Part shown: one piece after another, positions 8,952 through 17,831 of the stretch
Layout: every line of letters begins with the position of its first letter
Numbering within the stretch: position 1 is the first letter of the stretch
From: Flavobacterium sp. YO12
GTDB taxonomy: Bacteria; Bacteroidota; Bacteroidia; Flavobacteriales; Flavobacteriaceae
Length of the DNA stretch: 64,000 nucleotides
Direction: 5' to 3'
NCBI RefSeq assembly: GCF_004119495.1
Contig: NZ_NRQU01000011.1
Span: 1-64,000, forward strand
The notes under the pieces: model-generated
The model's input: the letters and a program-made list of their open reading frames with translations, nothing else
Told to the model about the DNA's origin: nothing
Databases searched by the model: none
Made by a program: the position numbers and the translations under genes

Positions 8952-10472
8952 ATGAATACAATTAATGAATATTTAAGTTTAGCAGAATTCGAATCTATTA
9001 TATTTGGAAATAATAAAGTTGCAATCAGCGATGTCGTTCTAAACCGAGTAAATGAAAGCTTTAATTTCCTAAAAGAATTTTCTGGAAACAAAGTAATTTA
9101 CGGCGTAAATACTGGCTTTGGTCCAATGGCGCAATATAGAATTAAAGAATCTGATCAAATTCAGCTTCAATATAATTTAATCCGAAGCCACTCATCTGGA
9201 ACCGGAAAACCTTTAAGTCCAATTTGTGCAAAAGCAGCAATTCTAGCACGATTAAATACACTTTCATTAGGAAACTCAGGCGTTCATCCGTCAGTAATCA
9301 ACCTAATGTCTGAACTTATAAATAGAGATATTACGCCATTAATCTTCGAACACGGCGGTGTTGGTGCCAGCGGTGACTTAGTACAGTTATCTCACTTAGC
9401 TTTAGTTTTAATTGGTGAAGGCGAAGTTTTTTACAAAGGCGAAAGAAGACCAACTCCAGAAGTTTTTGAAATTGAAGGCTTAAAACCAATTCAAGTAGAA
9501 ATTAGAGAAGGTTTAGCACTAATCAACGGAACTTCGGTTATGACCGGAATTGGTGTTGTAAATGTATATCACGCTAAAAAATTATTAGACTGGTCATTAA
9601 AATCTTCATGTGCTATCAACGAATTAGTTCAAGCTTATGATGATCATTTCTCAGAAGAATTAAACCAAACCAAACGTCATAAAGGACAACAGGAAGTGGC
9701 GGCGAAAATACGTCAAAATCTTTCAGACAGTACTTTAATTCGTAAAAGAGAAGACCATTTGTATTCTGGTGAAAATACCGAAGAAATCTTCAAGGAAAAA
9801 GTACAGGAATACTATTCATTAAGATGCGTTCCTCAAATTCTTGGACCGGTTTTAGAAACCATTAATAACGTTGCTTCAATTTTAGAAGACGAATTTAACT
9901 CGGCAAACGATAACCCAATTATCGACGTAAAAAACAAACACGTTTACCACGGAGGAAATTTCCACGGAGATTATATTTCGCTTGAAATGGACAAATTGAA
10001 AATTGTTATTACAAAATTAACGATGCTGGCAGAACGTCAATTGAATTATTTATTAAATTCAAAAATCAACGAACTGCTGCCTCCATTTGTAAATTTAGGA
10101 ACATTAGGATTTAATTTCGGAATGCAGGGTGTTCAGTTTACTGCAACTTCAACAACCGCAGAAAGCCAAATGTTATCAAACCCAATGTACGTTCACAGTA
10201 TCCCGAACAACAACGACAATCAAGATATTGTAAGTATGGGAACCAACTCGGCTGTTATTACCTCAAAAGTAATCGAAAATGCTTTTGAAGTTCTGGCTAT
10301 CGAAATGATTACCATTGTTCAGGCAATTGATTATTTAGAACAAAAAGATAAAATTTCATCGGTTTCTAAAAAATGGTACGATGAAATTCGAAACATAATT
10401 CCTACTTTTAAAGAAGATCAGGTGATGTATCCTTTCGTTCAAAAAGTAAAAGATCATTTGATCAACAATTAA
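8952..10472 (+). CDS. Tyrosine ammonia-lyase (HAL/PAL/TAL family)
   Basis: The enzyme should deaminate tyrosine to 4-coumarate, the starter of the flexirubin aryl polyene. The 506-residue protein has the Ala-Ser-Gly triad (139-141) that forms the MIO cofactor in GGVGASGDLVQLSH, YGVNTGFG (50-57) and the NDNQD region of the family. From memory it is almost identical to the characterised F. johnsoniae TAL. The substrate-selectivity pair is Ser79-His80, as in histidine ammonia-lyases, not His-Leu of classic TALs, so motif rules alone would call it HutH. Cluster context decides for TAL. Confidence 0.9.
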   Translation: MNTINEYLSLAEFESIIFGNNKVAISDVVLNRVNESFNFLKEFSGNKVIYGVNTGFGPMAQYRIKESDQIQLQYNLIRSHSSGTGKPLSPICAKAAILARLNTLSLGNSGVHPSVINLMSELINRDITPLIFEHGGVGASGDLVQLSHLALVLIGEGEVFYKGERRPTPEVFEIEGLKPIQVEIREGLALINGTSVMTGIGVVNVYHAKKLLDWSLKSSCAINELVQAYDDHFSEELNQTKRHKGQQEVAAKIRQNLSDSTLIRKREDHLYSGENTEEIFKEKVQEYYSLRCVPQILGPVLETINNVASILEDEFNSANDNPIIDVKNKHVYHGGNFHGDYISLEMDKLKIVITKLTMLAERQLNYLLNSKINELLPPFVNLGTLGFNFGMQGVQFTATSTTAESQMLSNPMYVHSIPNNNDNQDIVSMGTNSAVITSKVIENAFEVLAIEMITIVQAIDYLEQKDKISSVSKKWYDEIRNIIPTFKEDQVMYPFVQKVKDHLINN

Positions 10473-10509
10473 AACTTGTTTTACAGTATTAATATTGAAT
10501 CTTAAAATC

Positions 10510-11739
10510 ATGAAAAAACCATTTATTTTTTTGTTGCTCGTATTTATTCAAGTTGTTAATAGTCAAGAATTGGCATTAGTTAAAAAGAATTCAAAAATTG
10601 GATATATCTCTAAAGATGGATCTTTTAAAATTGAACCGCAGTACAAATCTGCTAAAAGTTTCTCTGAAGGTTTGGCCGCAGTAGAAAATGGCGGAAAATG
10701 GGGTTTTATTGATGCAAAAGGAGAATGGGTAATTCCGGCTGATTTTAAAGATGCTAAAGATTTTAACGACGGAATTGCTATAGTGCAAAAAGATAAGCAA
10801 TGGGTTTATATTGATAAAAAAGGTGAAATTCAAAAAAATCCTGCATCAGATAAATTATTCGATTTTAATAATGGTGTTGCTTTTTTCAGACAAAATAATA
10901 AAGTTGGACTGATCAACAATAAAATGGCAATTGTTTTAGAACCAAAATACGATCAGATCAAACCTTTTGAAAATGGTTTTGCAAGAGTGGAACTGAATAA
11001 AAACTGGGGAATTATAAATGCTGAAGGAAAAGAAGTAGTTGAGCCGGCTTACGCCGAAATTGGAAACTATTTTAAAAACACAACTTGGGCTAGAAAAGAC
11101 AAAACTTTTGGACTTGTAAGCGCTGGTAAATTTATTCCAGTTGATGGAGCCGAAAAAATTTGGGATTTTGAAACACAAGATTTGACGTTTGCTAAAAAGA
11201 ATGGAAAAATTGGATACATTGACTTAAAAGGAAACTGGACCATTTTACCGATATATGATAAAGGAAAAGCTTTTTCTAAAAATTTAGCACCCGTTTTAGT
11301 TGGAAAAAAATGGGGATACATTAATCCAAAAGCAGAATTTGTAATTGAACCAACTTATAACGATGCCGAAGTTTTTAGTGCAAATGGTTTAGCTCCAGTT
11401 AAAGAAAGCAATTGGGGATTTATTAATGAATCTGGAAAACTGATTATTCCAACCCAATATGGCATTACTGCAAATGCAATTATTGCCATGTTTACCCAGC
11501 AAGATAAAGGCTTTATAGATGGTGTTGCAAGAGTAAAAAATGAAGGAAAATGGGGTTTTCTTAAACCAGACGGAACAGTATTAAGTAATCAATGGTTTGA
11601 AAATGCTGAACTATTTTCAAAATCTGCAGAAAAACCTCAACCAGTTGCAGCTCCCGCTGAAGCTCCAAAACAAGAAACAAAAACAACAAAACCTGCTGCT
11701 AAATCGACACCGAAACCAGCAGCTAAGAAAAAGAAATAA
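10510..11739 (+). CDS. Secreted WG-repeat protein
   Basis: The start is ATG 10510; a TTG 15 bases upstream is less likely because MKKPFIFLLLVFIQVVNSQ is a clean signal peptide. The 409-residue protein is made of about nine WG-type repeats (for example KWGFIDAKGEWVIP, KWGYINPKAEFVIEP, NWGFINESGKLIIP) predicted to fold as small beta units. It ends in a Lys/Pro/Ala-rich tail from about residue 375. Function is unknown. It lies 37 bases after the TAL gene and 9 before fabG, so it is probably co-transcribed and acts in the envelope. Confidence 0.75.
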   Translation: MKKPFIFLLLVFIQVVNSQELALVKKNSKIGYISKDGSFKIEPQYKSAKSFSEGLAAVENGGKWGFIDAKGEWVIPADFKDAKDFNDGIAIVQKDKQWVYIDKKGEIQKNPASDKLFDFNNGVAFFRQNNKVGLINNKMAIVLEPKYDQIKPFENGFARVELNKNWGIINAEGKEVVEPAYAEIGNYFKNTTWARKDKTFGLVSAGKFIPVDGAEKIWDFETQDLTFAKKNGKIGYIDLKGNWTILPIYDKGKAFSKNLAPVLVGKKWGYINPKAEFVIEPTYNDAEVFSANGLAPVKESNWGFINESGKLIIPTQYGITANAIIAMFTQQDKGFIDGVARVKNEGKWGFLKPDGTVLSNQWFENAELFSKSAEKPQPVAAPAEAPKQETKTTKPAAKSTPKPAAKKKK

Positions 11740-11748
11740 ATTTCACTT

Positions 11749-12480
11749 ATGAAATGTGTATTAGTAACAGGCGGTTCTAGAGGAATTGGAAGTGCTATTT
11801 GTAAAAAATTAGCTGTTGAATCTAATTATCATATTCTGATCAATTACCATTCAAACAAAACTGCTGCTGAAGCAACACTTCAGGAAATACAAAAATTAGG
11901 AGCAACAGGAGAAATCTTAGGTTTTGATGTTGCTAATTTTGAACAAGTACAAGATGTTTTAACAAAATGGCAGGAAACTAATCCTGAAGCTATTGTAGAA
12001 GCTATTGTAAATAACGCCGGAATTACAAAAGATGGTCTTTTTATGTGGATGACTCCCGAAGACTGGAACGGTGTTGTAAACACAAGTTTAAACGGATTTT
12101 TTAATGTAACGCAGTTTTTCATTCAAAAAATGCTGCGTAATAAATATGGCCGAATCGTAAATATGGTTTCGGTTTCTGGTGTAAAAGGAACAGCAGGACA
12201 AACCAATTATTCCGCAGCAAAAGGCGCAATTGTTGCTGCCACAAAAGCATTGGCACAAGAAGTAGCAAAACGTAACATTACCGTAAATGCTGTTGCCCCG
12301 GGATTCATTAGAACTGACATGACGAGCGAACTGGACGAGAAAGAATTATTAAAACTAATTCCTGTAAATCGTTTTGGCGAAGCCGAAGAAGTAGCAGATT
12401 TGGTAAGCTTTTTGATTTCAAAAAAATCAAGTTATATTACCGGTGAAATTATCAATATAAACGGAGGGATATATTCTTAA
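11749..12480 (+). CDS. fabG: 3-oxoacyl-ACP reductase (FabG-like SDR)
   Basis: The 243-residue short-chain dehydrogenase has the NADPH loop GGSRGIG (8-14), NNAG, and the catalytic YxxxK at Tyr154/Lys158, ending in the usual ITGEIININGG. It should reduce the 3-oxo group of the growing aryl-polyene chain on ACP. It lies between the WG-repeat gene and the first ketosynthase. A paralogue for primary fatty-acid synthesis is expected elsewhere, so this is most likely the cluster-dedicated reductase. Confidence 0.88.
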   Translation: MKCVLVTGGSRGIGSAICKKLAVESNYHILINYHSNKTAAEATLQEIQKLGATGEILGFDVANFEQVQDVLTKWQETNPEAIVEAIVNNAGITKDGLFMWMTPEDWNGVVNTSLNGFFNVTQFFIQKMLRNKYGRIVNMVSVSGVKGTAGQTNYSAAKGAIVAATKALAQEVAKRNITVNAVAPGFIRTDMTSELDEKELLKLIPVNRFGEAEEVADLVSFLISKKSSYITGEIININGGIYS

Positions 12481-12486
12481 AAAATA

Positions 12487-12630
12487 TTTTAAACACATAG
12501 AAACATAGAATTTTATGTGAAAAGAATGCAAAAAAGAAATGCATTTCTTTAACATAGATTGCTATGTGTATTTCAAATAAGTGAAACGCCTATTTTGAGT
12601 TTACAAAAGCTATGTTACTATGTGTTAAAA
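12487..12630. repeat. Intergenic inverted-repeat element built from CATAG words
   Basis: TTTTAAACACATAGAAACATAG (outer left arm, 12487-12508) is complementary, with one base change and one indel, to the right arm 12610-12630. In between lie more CATAG/CTATG words (12552-12568) and a perfect 18-base palindrome at 12533-12550 (AAAGAAAT-GC-ATTTCTTT). The whole fills the fabG-ketosynthase gap. It looks like a REP/MITE-like dispersed element. Confidence 0.6.
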
Positions 12631-12672
12631 ACAAAATTACACGTAACGGATATAAAATTACTTTGAAAGACG

Positions 12673-13908
12673 ATGAATAAGAGAGTTGTAATTACTGGAA
12701 TGGGAATTTATTCTTGTATCGGAACTTCTTTAGATGAAGTGAAGGAATCATTATATAACGGAAAATCAGGTATTCAATTTGATTCTGACCGAAAAGAGTT
12801 TGGTTTTCAATCAGCCTTAACAGGAATGGTTCCGAAAGCTGATTTAAAAAATTTATTGACACGCAGACAACGTATGAGCATTGGTGAAGAAACCGAATAT
12901 GCTTATATGGCGACTATCGAAGCATTGAAAAATGCTAATATTGACGATGCTTTTTTTGAGAATCGCGAGGTTGGAATTATGTACGGAAATGACAGCGTTT
13001 CTAAAGCTGTTATTGATGCTACAGATATTGTACGTGAGAAAAAAGATACCGCTTTAATTGGTTCTGGAGCTATTTTTAAATCGATGAATTCTACTGTTAC
13101 AATGAATCTTTCAACGATTTTTAAACTGCGAGGCATTAATTTAACTGTTAGTGCAGCTTGTGCGAGCGGTTCACATTCTATCGGGCTTGCTTATTTTTTA
13201 ATAAAAAGCGGTTTTCAAGATATTATTATTACCGGCGGCGCACAAGAAATTAATAAATATGCCATGAGCAGTTTTGATGGATTAGGCGTTTTTTCGAATA
13301 GAGAAAATGATCCCGAAAAAGCTTCTAGACCTTTCGACAAAGATCGCGACGGATTAATTCCAAGCGGCGGCGGTGCAACTTTAATTCTAGAAAGTTACGA
13401 ATCTGCGATTGCACGCGGCGCAAACATTATTGCCGAAGTTTCGGGTTACGGTTTTTCATCAAACGGCGGACATATTTCAACTCCAAATGTCGAAGGACCT
13501 GCCACAGCAATGCAAAGAGCTCTTGACGACGCAAAACTAAAAGCATCAGATATTGAGTATATCAATGCGCACGCAACTTCAACTCCCGTTGGAGATGCAA
13601 ATGAAGCTAAAGCTATCTTTGAAGTTTTTGGCGAGAAAAACCCATACGTAAGTTCTACAAAATCAATGACAGGTCACGAATGCTGGATGGCTGGAGCAAG
13701 TGAAGTCATTTATTCTATCATAATGATGCAGCACGATTTTATTGCACCAAACATCAATTTAGACAACCCTGATGAAGATGCTTCTAAATTAAATTTAGTT
13801 AAAACTACGTTAAACAAAAAATTTGACATATTTTTGTCCAATTCTTTCGGTTTCGGAGGAACCAACTCTGCGTTGGTGGTTAAAAAGTTTAAATTAAACA
13901 ATGAATAA
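12673..13908 (+). CDS. Beta-ketoacyl-ACP synthase (KAS II type), flexirubin cluster
   Basis: This 411-residue condensing enzyme has the complete FabF-type triad: Cys163 in AACASGSHS, His in NAHATSTPVGD and His in MTGHECWMAG, plus the GFGGTNS end. It should extend the aryl polyene by two carbons from malonyl-ACP. Its stop overlaps the start of the ACP gene by 8 bases. It is one of three cluster proteins with an intact active site. Confidence 0.87.
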   Translation: MNKRVVITGMGIYSCIGTSLDEVKESLYNGKSGIQFDSDRKEFGFQSALTGMVPKADLKNLLTRRQRMSIGEETEYAYMATIEALKNANIDDAFFENREVGIMYGNDSVSKAVIDATDIVREKKDTALIGSGAIFKSMNSTVTMNLSTIFKLRGINLTVSAACASGSHSIGLAYFLIKSGFQDIIITGGAQEINKYAMSSFDGLGVFSNRENDPEKASRPFDKDRDGLIPSGGGATLILESYESAIARGANIIAEVSGYGFSSNGGHISTPNVEGPATAMQRALDDAKLKASDIEYINAHATSTPVGDANEAKAIFEVFGEKNPYVSSTKSMTGHECWMAGASEVIYSIIMMQHDFIAPNINLDNPDEDASKLNLVKTTLNKKFDIFLSNSFGFGGTNSALVVKKFKLNNE

Positions 13909-14155
13909 AGAAGAGATTATAGCAAGAATTAATGGTTTTTTAGTTGATGAATTTGAAGTTGACAATGACGACATTGAACCAAATGCTAATTTAAAAGATA
14001 CACTTGGGTTAGACAGTCTGGATTATGTTGATTTAGTAGTTTCGATAGAATCTAACTTTGGTGTAAAACTAGTGGAGGCAGATTTTGTTGGAATTTCTGA
14101 TTTTCAAAGTTTCTACGACCTTATTGAAACCAAATTAAAAGCCAAAACAGCTTAA
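13901..14155 (+). CDS. Acyl carrier protein (first of two)
   Basis: The 84-residue acidic protein carries the phosphopantetheine Ser39 in LGLDSLDYVDLV. It overlaps the upstream ketosynthase by 8 bases and the downstream acyltransferase by one base (TAATG), so translation is probably coupled. It should carry the growing aryl-polyene or dialkylresorcinol precursor acyl chain. Confidence 0.92.
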   Translation: MNKEEIIARINGFLVDEFEVDNDDIEPNANLKDTLGLDSLDYVDLVVSIESNFGVKLVEADFVGISDFQSFYDLIETKLKAKTA

Positions 14156-15033
14156 TGAGTCAATGGGATGGCAAATCAAAAGGAACTGTTTTAGGCTATA
14201 GAATATTCGTTTTTTTAATACAAAAAGCGGGTATAAAGTCTGCTTATGTCCTGCTTTATTTTGTTGCCTCTTATTACTTTCTGTTTTTAAAAAAAAGCAA
14301 TCGAGCTATTTTTTATTACTTTAAAGAAAGACTCAACTATTCCTATTTCCAATCAAAAAAAATGGTTTTCAAAAGTTACTATACTTTTGGACAGACCATT
14401 ATTGATAAAATTTCCATTTCGGCTGGAATGCGAAACAAATTCACCTATGAGTTTGACGGAATCGAAACGCTGAAAAAACTTTTAGCCGAAAAAAAAGGCG
14501 GTGTTTTAATTAGCGCTCATGTTGGAAATTTTGAAATCGCAGAACATTTTCTAGGCGACATCGATCTTAATTTTCAAATTAATTTAGTCACAACAGACTT
14601 AGAGCATTCTGCTATTAAAAATTATTTAGCCAGCGTTACTCAAAAACCAACCGTAAAATTCATCATCATCAAAGACGATTTGTCTCATATTTTTGAGATT
14701 AATGCCGCTTTAGCCAATAATGAATTAGTCTGCTTTACCGGAGATCGCTACTTTGAAGGAACAAAATCACTTTCAGAAAACATTTTAGGCAAAGAAGCCA
14801 GCTTTCCGGCAGGACCATTTTTAATCGCTTCAAGACTAAAAGTTCCCGTTGTATTTGTTTATGTTATGAAAGAACCAAATCTGCATTATCATTTATACGC
14901 AAGAGAAGCCACAGTTAAACATCGTGACGAAAAAGCACTCTTGAAAGAGTATGTAACCAGCGTAGAAAATATCTTAAAAAAATATCCGCTTCAATGGTTT
15001 AATTATTTCGATTTTTGGAATGATTTACCATAA
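14155..15033 (+). CDS. LpxL/HtrB-like acyltransferase
   Basis: The 292-residue protein has an N-terminal hydrophobic segment (about 20-45) and the catalytic HX4E motif of lipid A late acyltransferases at His122-Glu127 (AHVGNFE), followed by FTGDRYFEGTKS. Such enzymes move acyl groups from ACP to a hydroxyl at the inner membrane. In a flexirubin cluster it is one of three candidates for joining the polyene acid to the resorcinol. Its start overlaps the ACP stop, linking it to an ACP-borne donor. Confidence 0.82.
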   Translation: MSQWDGKSKGTVLGYRIFVFLIQKAGIKSAYVLLYFVASYYFLFLKKSNRAIFYYFKERLNYSYFQSKKMVFKSYYTFGQTIIDKISISAGMRNKFTYEFDGIETLKKLLAEKKGGVLISAHVGNFEIAEHFLGDIDLNFQINLVTTDLEHSAIKNYLASVTQKPTVKFIIIKDDLSHIFEINAALANNELVCFTGDRYFEGTKSLSENILGKEASFPAGPFLIASRLKVPVVFVYVMKEPNLHYHLYAREATVKHRDEKALLKEYVTSVENILKKYPLQWFNYFDFWNDLP

Positions 15034-15065
15034 TTGGTAAAAAATAACGCAGGTTTTTTCTCATT

Positions 15066-15197
15066 TTTGTCATTTCGACGAAGGAGACTCGAGCGAAAGT
15101 GAACAGGCGAAGCAAATCTCCACGAGAAGCTCTAAAAAGATTGGCTTATAAGAACGGAGCTACTTACGAAGATTTCTCCCTTCGTCGAAATGACAAA
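15066..15197. repeat. 132-bp element with GTCATTTCGACGAAGG inverted ends
   Basis: The left end (TTTGTCATTTCGACGAAGG, on to 15087) and right end (15175-15197) are inverted copies differing by one indel. The interior is more GC-rich than the surroundings and repeats the AAATCTCC/AGATTTCTCC words. From memory this GTCATTTCGACGAAGG word is a dispersed intergenic repeat in flavobacteria. It fills most of the 306-base gap before darA. Confidence 0.65.
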
Positions 15198-15295
15198 CTG
15201 TGCTTTAAAGTGTTCTGCTAGATTAAAAACCCACCATAAATCCACATCCAAAAAAACTTATAAAACGAAACATTAAACAAGAAAATTCGTTTAAA

Positions 15296-15313
15296 TAAAT
15301 TTGCCTATTTTTG
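15296..15313 (+). promoter_or_regulatory. Candidate promoter of the darA-darB segment
   Basis: Two overlapping windows match TAnnTTTG: TAAATTTG (15296-15303) and TATTTTTG (15306-15313). They lie 27-44 bases before the darA ATG. No clear -33 TTTG is present. Confidence 0.4.
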
Positions 15314-15339
15314 TTCGCAACCATAGCCAATCAACCCAA

Positions 15340-16242
15340 ATGAAAAAAGTTCTCGTTATTTATTATACTCAATCCGGACAATTAGAAAGCATTGCACAAA
15401 ACATTGCAAAACCATTTTTAGATTCAGAGGAAATAGATGTAACTTTTTACCAAATACAATTAGAAAAACCTTTTCCTTTTCCTTGGAATAAGGATTCATT
15501 CTTTGATGCCTTTCCAGAATCATTTTTACAGATTCCAACCGCTCTAAAACCAGTTCCAGAAGATATTTTAAATACGAAATTCGACTTGGTGCTTTTCAAC
15601 TATCAAGTTTGGTATTTATCGCCTTCCATTCCTATTAACTCTTTTTTGAAAAGCGGCGAAGCAAAAAAAATTCTAAACAATACACCCGTAATCACCATCA
15701 GCGGTTCACGAAATATGTGGATAATGGCGCAGGAAAAAATCAAAACCCTGCTTAAAGAAGCCAATGCACAATTAGTAGGAAACGTTGCTCTAGTAGATCG
15801 TGTTGGAAACCTAATCAGCGTTATTACAATCGTAGAATGGATGTTCTCTGGCGTTAAGAAAAAATACTTAGGTATTTTTCCGCTTCCAGGAGTTTCAGAA
15901 AAAGACATTCAGGAATCTCCAAAATTTGGAGAAATAATACTTACAGATCTAAAAACGAACAGTTTGAATGATCTACAACCAAAATTAGTCGCAAATGGCG
16001 CCGTAAAAATCAGTCCCTATTTAGTGACCGTAGACAAAACCGCCAATAAAATTTTTAATAAATGGTCAAACCTCATTTATAAAAATCAAAAAAACCGAAA
16101 ACTGCTTCTAAAAGTATTTAATGTTTATTTATTCCTTGCGATTTGGTTAATCTCGCCAATAGTGTATATATTGCACCTTATTTCCTACCCATTTAAGTTA
16201 AAAACCATAAAAAGAGAAACTCAATATTATCAAGGAGTTTAG
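15340..16242 (+). CDS. darA: Dialkylresorcinol-forming enzyme DarA (flavodoxin-like)
   Basis: The start is ATG 15340; an in-frame TTG at 15301 overlaps the promoter and is rejected. The 300-residue product opens with a flavodoxin-type strand and loop (KKVLVIYYTQSGQLESIA), has an ISGSRNMWIMAQ segment and a C-terminal hydrophobic stretch near residue 270. This matches the DarA family. In dialkylresorcinol biosynthesis DarB makes a cyclohexanedione, which DarA oxidises to the aromatic ring. It is 16 bases upstream of darB, the standard pairing. Confidence 0.85.
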   Translation: MKKVLVIYYTQSGQLESIAQNIAKPFLDSEEIDVTFYQIQLEKPFPFPWNKDSFFDAFPESFLQIPTALKPVPEDILNTKFDLVLFNYQVWYLSPSIPINSFLKSGEAKKILNNTPVITISGSRNMWIMAQEKIKTLLKEANAQLVGNVALVDRVGNLISVITIVEWMFSGVKKKYLGIFPLPGVSEKDIQESPKFGEIILTDLKTNSLNDLQPKLVANGAVKISPYLVTVDKTANKIFNKWSNLIYKNQKNRKLLLKVFNVYLFLAIWLISPIVYILHLISYPFKLKTIKRETQYYQGV

Positions 16243-16258
16243 CATACTAAATTAGATT

Positions 16259-17392
16259 ATGTTTGAAGTATATATCACCAAAGCTGCAAAATATTTGCCA
16301 AACGACGCTGTTTCGAATGATGAAATGGAAGCCTATTTAGGCCTTATCAACGATACTGCCTCAAAAGCAAGACGTATTATTTTGCGCAACAACAAAATTA
16401 CAAGCCGTTATTACGCTGTTGATAAAACAGGAAAAAGTACACACAGTAATGCCGAATTAACACGAAATGCTATTTTACCGTTGTTCGACGAAAACTTTAC
16501 ATCTCAGGATCTAGAAGTACTTTCGTGCGGAACCTCAACTCCTGATATATTCCTGCCTTCGCACGCTGCGATGGTTCATGGTCTCTTAAAAAACAAATCG
16601 GTAGAACTAAACTCTTCAACAGGAGTTTGCTGTGCTGGAATGAATTCATTAAAATTTGGTTTTCTTTCTATAAAATCTGGAAATTCAAAAAATGCAATCT
16701 GTACAGGATCAGAAAAAGTTTCGACCTGGCTGAATGCTCAAAAATACAATCACGAAGCCGAAAATTTAAAAAGTCTGGAAGAGCAGCCCATTATTGCTTT
16801 CAAAAAAGACTTTTTAAGATGGATGCTGTCTGACGGTGCCGGCGCTTTTTTATTAGAAAATAAACCAAGAGGTCCGATTTCTCTAAAAATAGAATGGATG
16901 GAAGCTTTTTCGTATGCTTACGAACTAGAAACATGCATGTATGCAGGAGGTGATAAACTAGAAAACGGCGAAATCAAATCATGGAGCGATTACGCACCAG
17001 AACAATGGTTGAACGAATCTGTTTTTGCCATCAAACAAGATGTAAAACTACTGGACGAATTTATTCTTTCTAAAGGCGCAGAAAGCATGAAAGATGCCAT
17101 GGATAAAAACAATATTAAATCTGACGATATTACTTATTTTATTCCTCACGTTTCTTCTAACTTTTTTGTTGAAGGATTAAAAAAAGGATTAAATGAAAGA
17201 GGCATCGGAATGAATGATGATAAATGGTTTATGAATCTTTCTAGAGTGGGTAATGTAGGTTCGGCCTCCATATATTTAGCTTTAGAAGAATTAATGAATT
17301 CAGGAAACTTGAAAAAAGGAGACAAAATTCTTTTATCAGTTCCAGAAAGCGGAAGATTCTCTTTTGCCTACGCTTATTTAACAGTTTGCTAA
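16259..17392 (+). CDS. darB: Dialkylresorcinol condensing ketosynthase DarB (KAS III-like)
   Basis: The 377-residue FabH-like ketosynthase has a catalytic Cys at about 125 in STGVCCAGMNS, His in FIPHVSS and Asn in SRVGNVGSAS, the KAS III triad. DarB-type enzymes join a beta-ketoacyl thioester with an enoyl thioester and cyclise them to the resorcinol precursor. Adjacent darA confirms the role. Its stop overlaps the next start (TAATG). Confidence 0.87.
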   Translation: MFEVYITKAAKYLPNDAVSNDEMEAYLGLINDTASKARRIILRNNKITSRYYAVDKTGKSTHSNAELTRNAILPLFDENFTSQDLEVLSCGTSTPDIFLPSHAAMVHGLLKNKSVELNSSTGVCCAGMNSLKFGFLSIKSGNSKNAICTGSEKVSTWLNAQKYNHEAENLKSLEEQPIIAFKKDFLRWMLSDGAGAFLLENKPRGPISLKIEWMEAFSYAYELETCMYAGGDKLENGEIKSWSDYAPEQWLNESVFAIKQDVKLLDEFILSKGAESMKDAMDKNNIKSDDITYFIPHVSSNFFVEGLKKGLNERGIGMNDDKWFMNLSRVGNVGSASIYLALEELMNSGNLKKGDKILLSVPESGRFSFAYAYLTVC

Positions 17393-17823
17393 TGGAAACA
17401 ACAGCACTTTTAGAAAAAGAAACGGTCGAAAATTTATTGCCTCAAAAGTTTCCTTTTGTAATGGTTGATGCAATGTATTCTTATACCGAAACTTCTTTGA
17501 TTTCGGGTTTAACAATTCAGAACGATAACATTTTTACCGAAAACAATATTTTTCTAGAAGCAGGTTTAATTGAACACATGGCACAATCTGTTGCCTTGCA
17601 TACTGGTTATCAGTTTTTTTTAAGAAACGAAACTGCGCCGACTGGATATATTGGTTCTATTAAAGAAATTGCAATTAAAAAACTGCCAGAAATTAACGAT
17701 TCTATTCAATCTGAAGTTACCATTTTACAAGAATTTGCCGGTATCACTTTAGTGAATATTGTTACCAAATTAAATAATGAAGAAATTGCAAACGGACAAA
17801 TGAAAACCGTTTTAGCCAAATAA
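17392..17823 (+). CDS. Hot-dog fold dehydratase-like protein (ApeI-like)
   Basis: The start is ATG 17392; an in-frame TTG six bases upstream lies inside darB. The 143-residue protein resembles FabA/FabZ hot-dog dehydratases (LLPQKFPFVMVD, EAGLIEHMAQSVALHTG). It lacks the GHFPGxPxxPGV box, having NIFTENNIFLEAG instead, so the catalytic His is missing. With the next gene it may form a heterodimer like the ApeI/ApeP pair of aryl-polyene clusters, which dehydrates 3-hydroxyacyl-ACP. Confidence 0.75.
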   Translation: METTALLEKETVENLLPQKFPFVMVDAMYSYTETSLISGLTIQNDNIFTENNIFLEAGLIEHMAQSVALHTGYQFFLRNETAPTGYIGSIKEIAIKKLPEINDSIQSEVTILQEFAGITLVNIVTKLNNEEIANGQMKTVLAK

Positions 17824-17831
17824 TATAAAAA

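Noticed and set aside
8952-10472. Histidine ammonia-lyase (HutH) for histidine breakdown
   Set aside because: The gene lies in a flexirubin cluster without hut genes and matches the recalled F. johnsoniae TAL.
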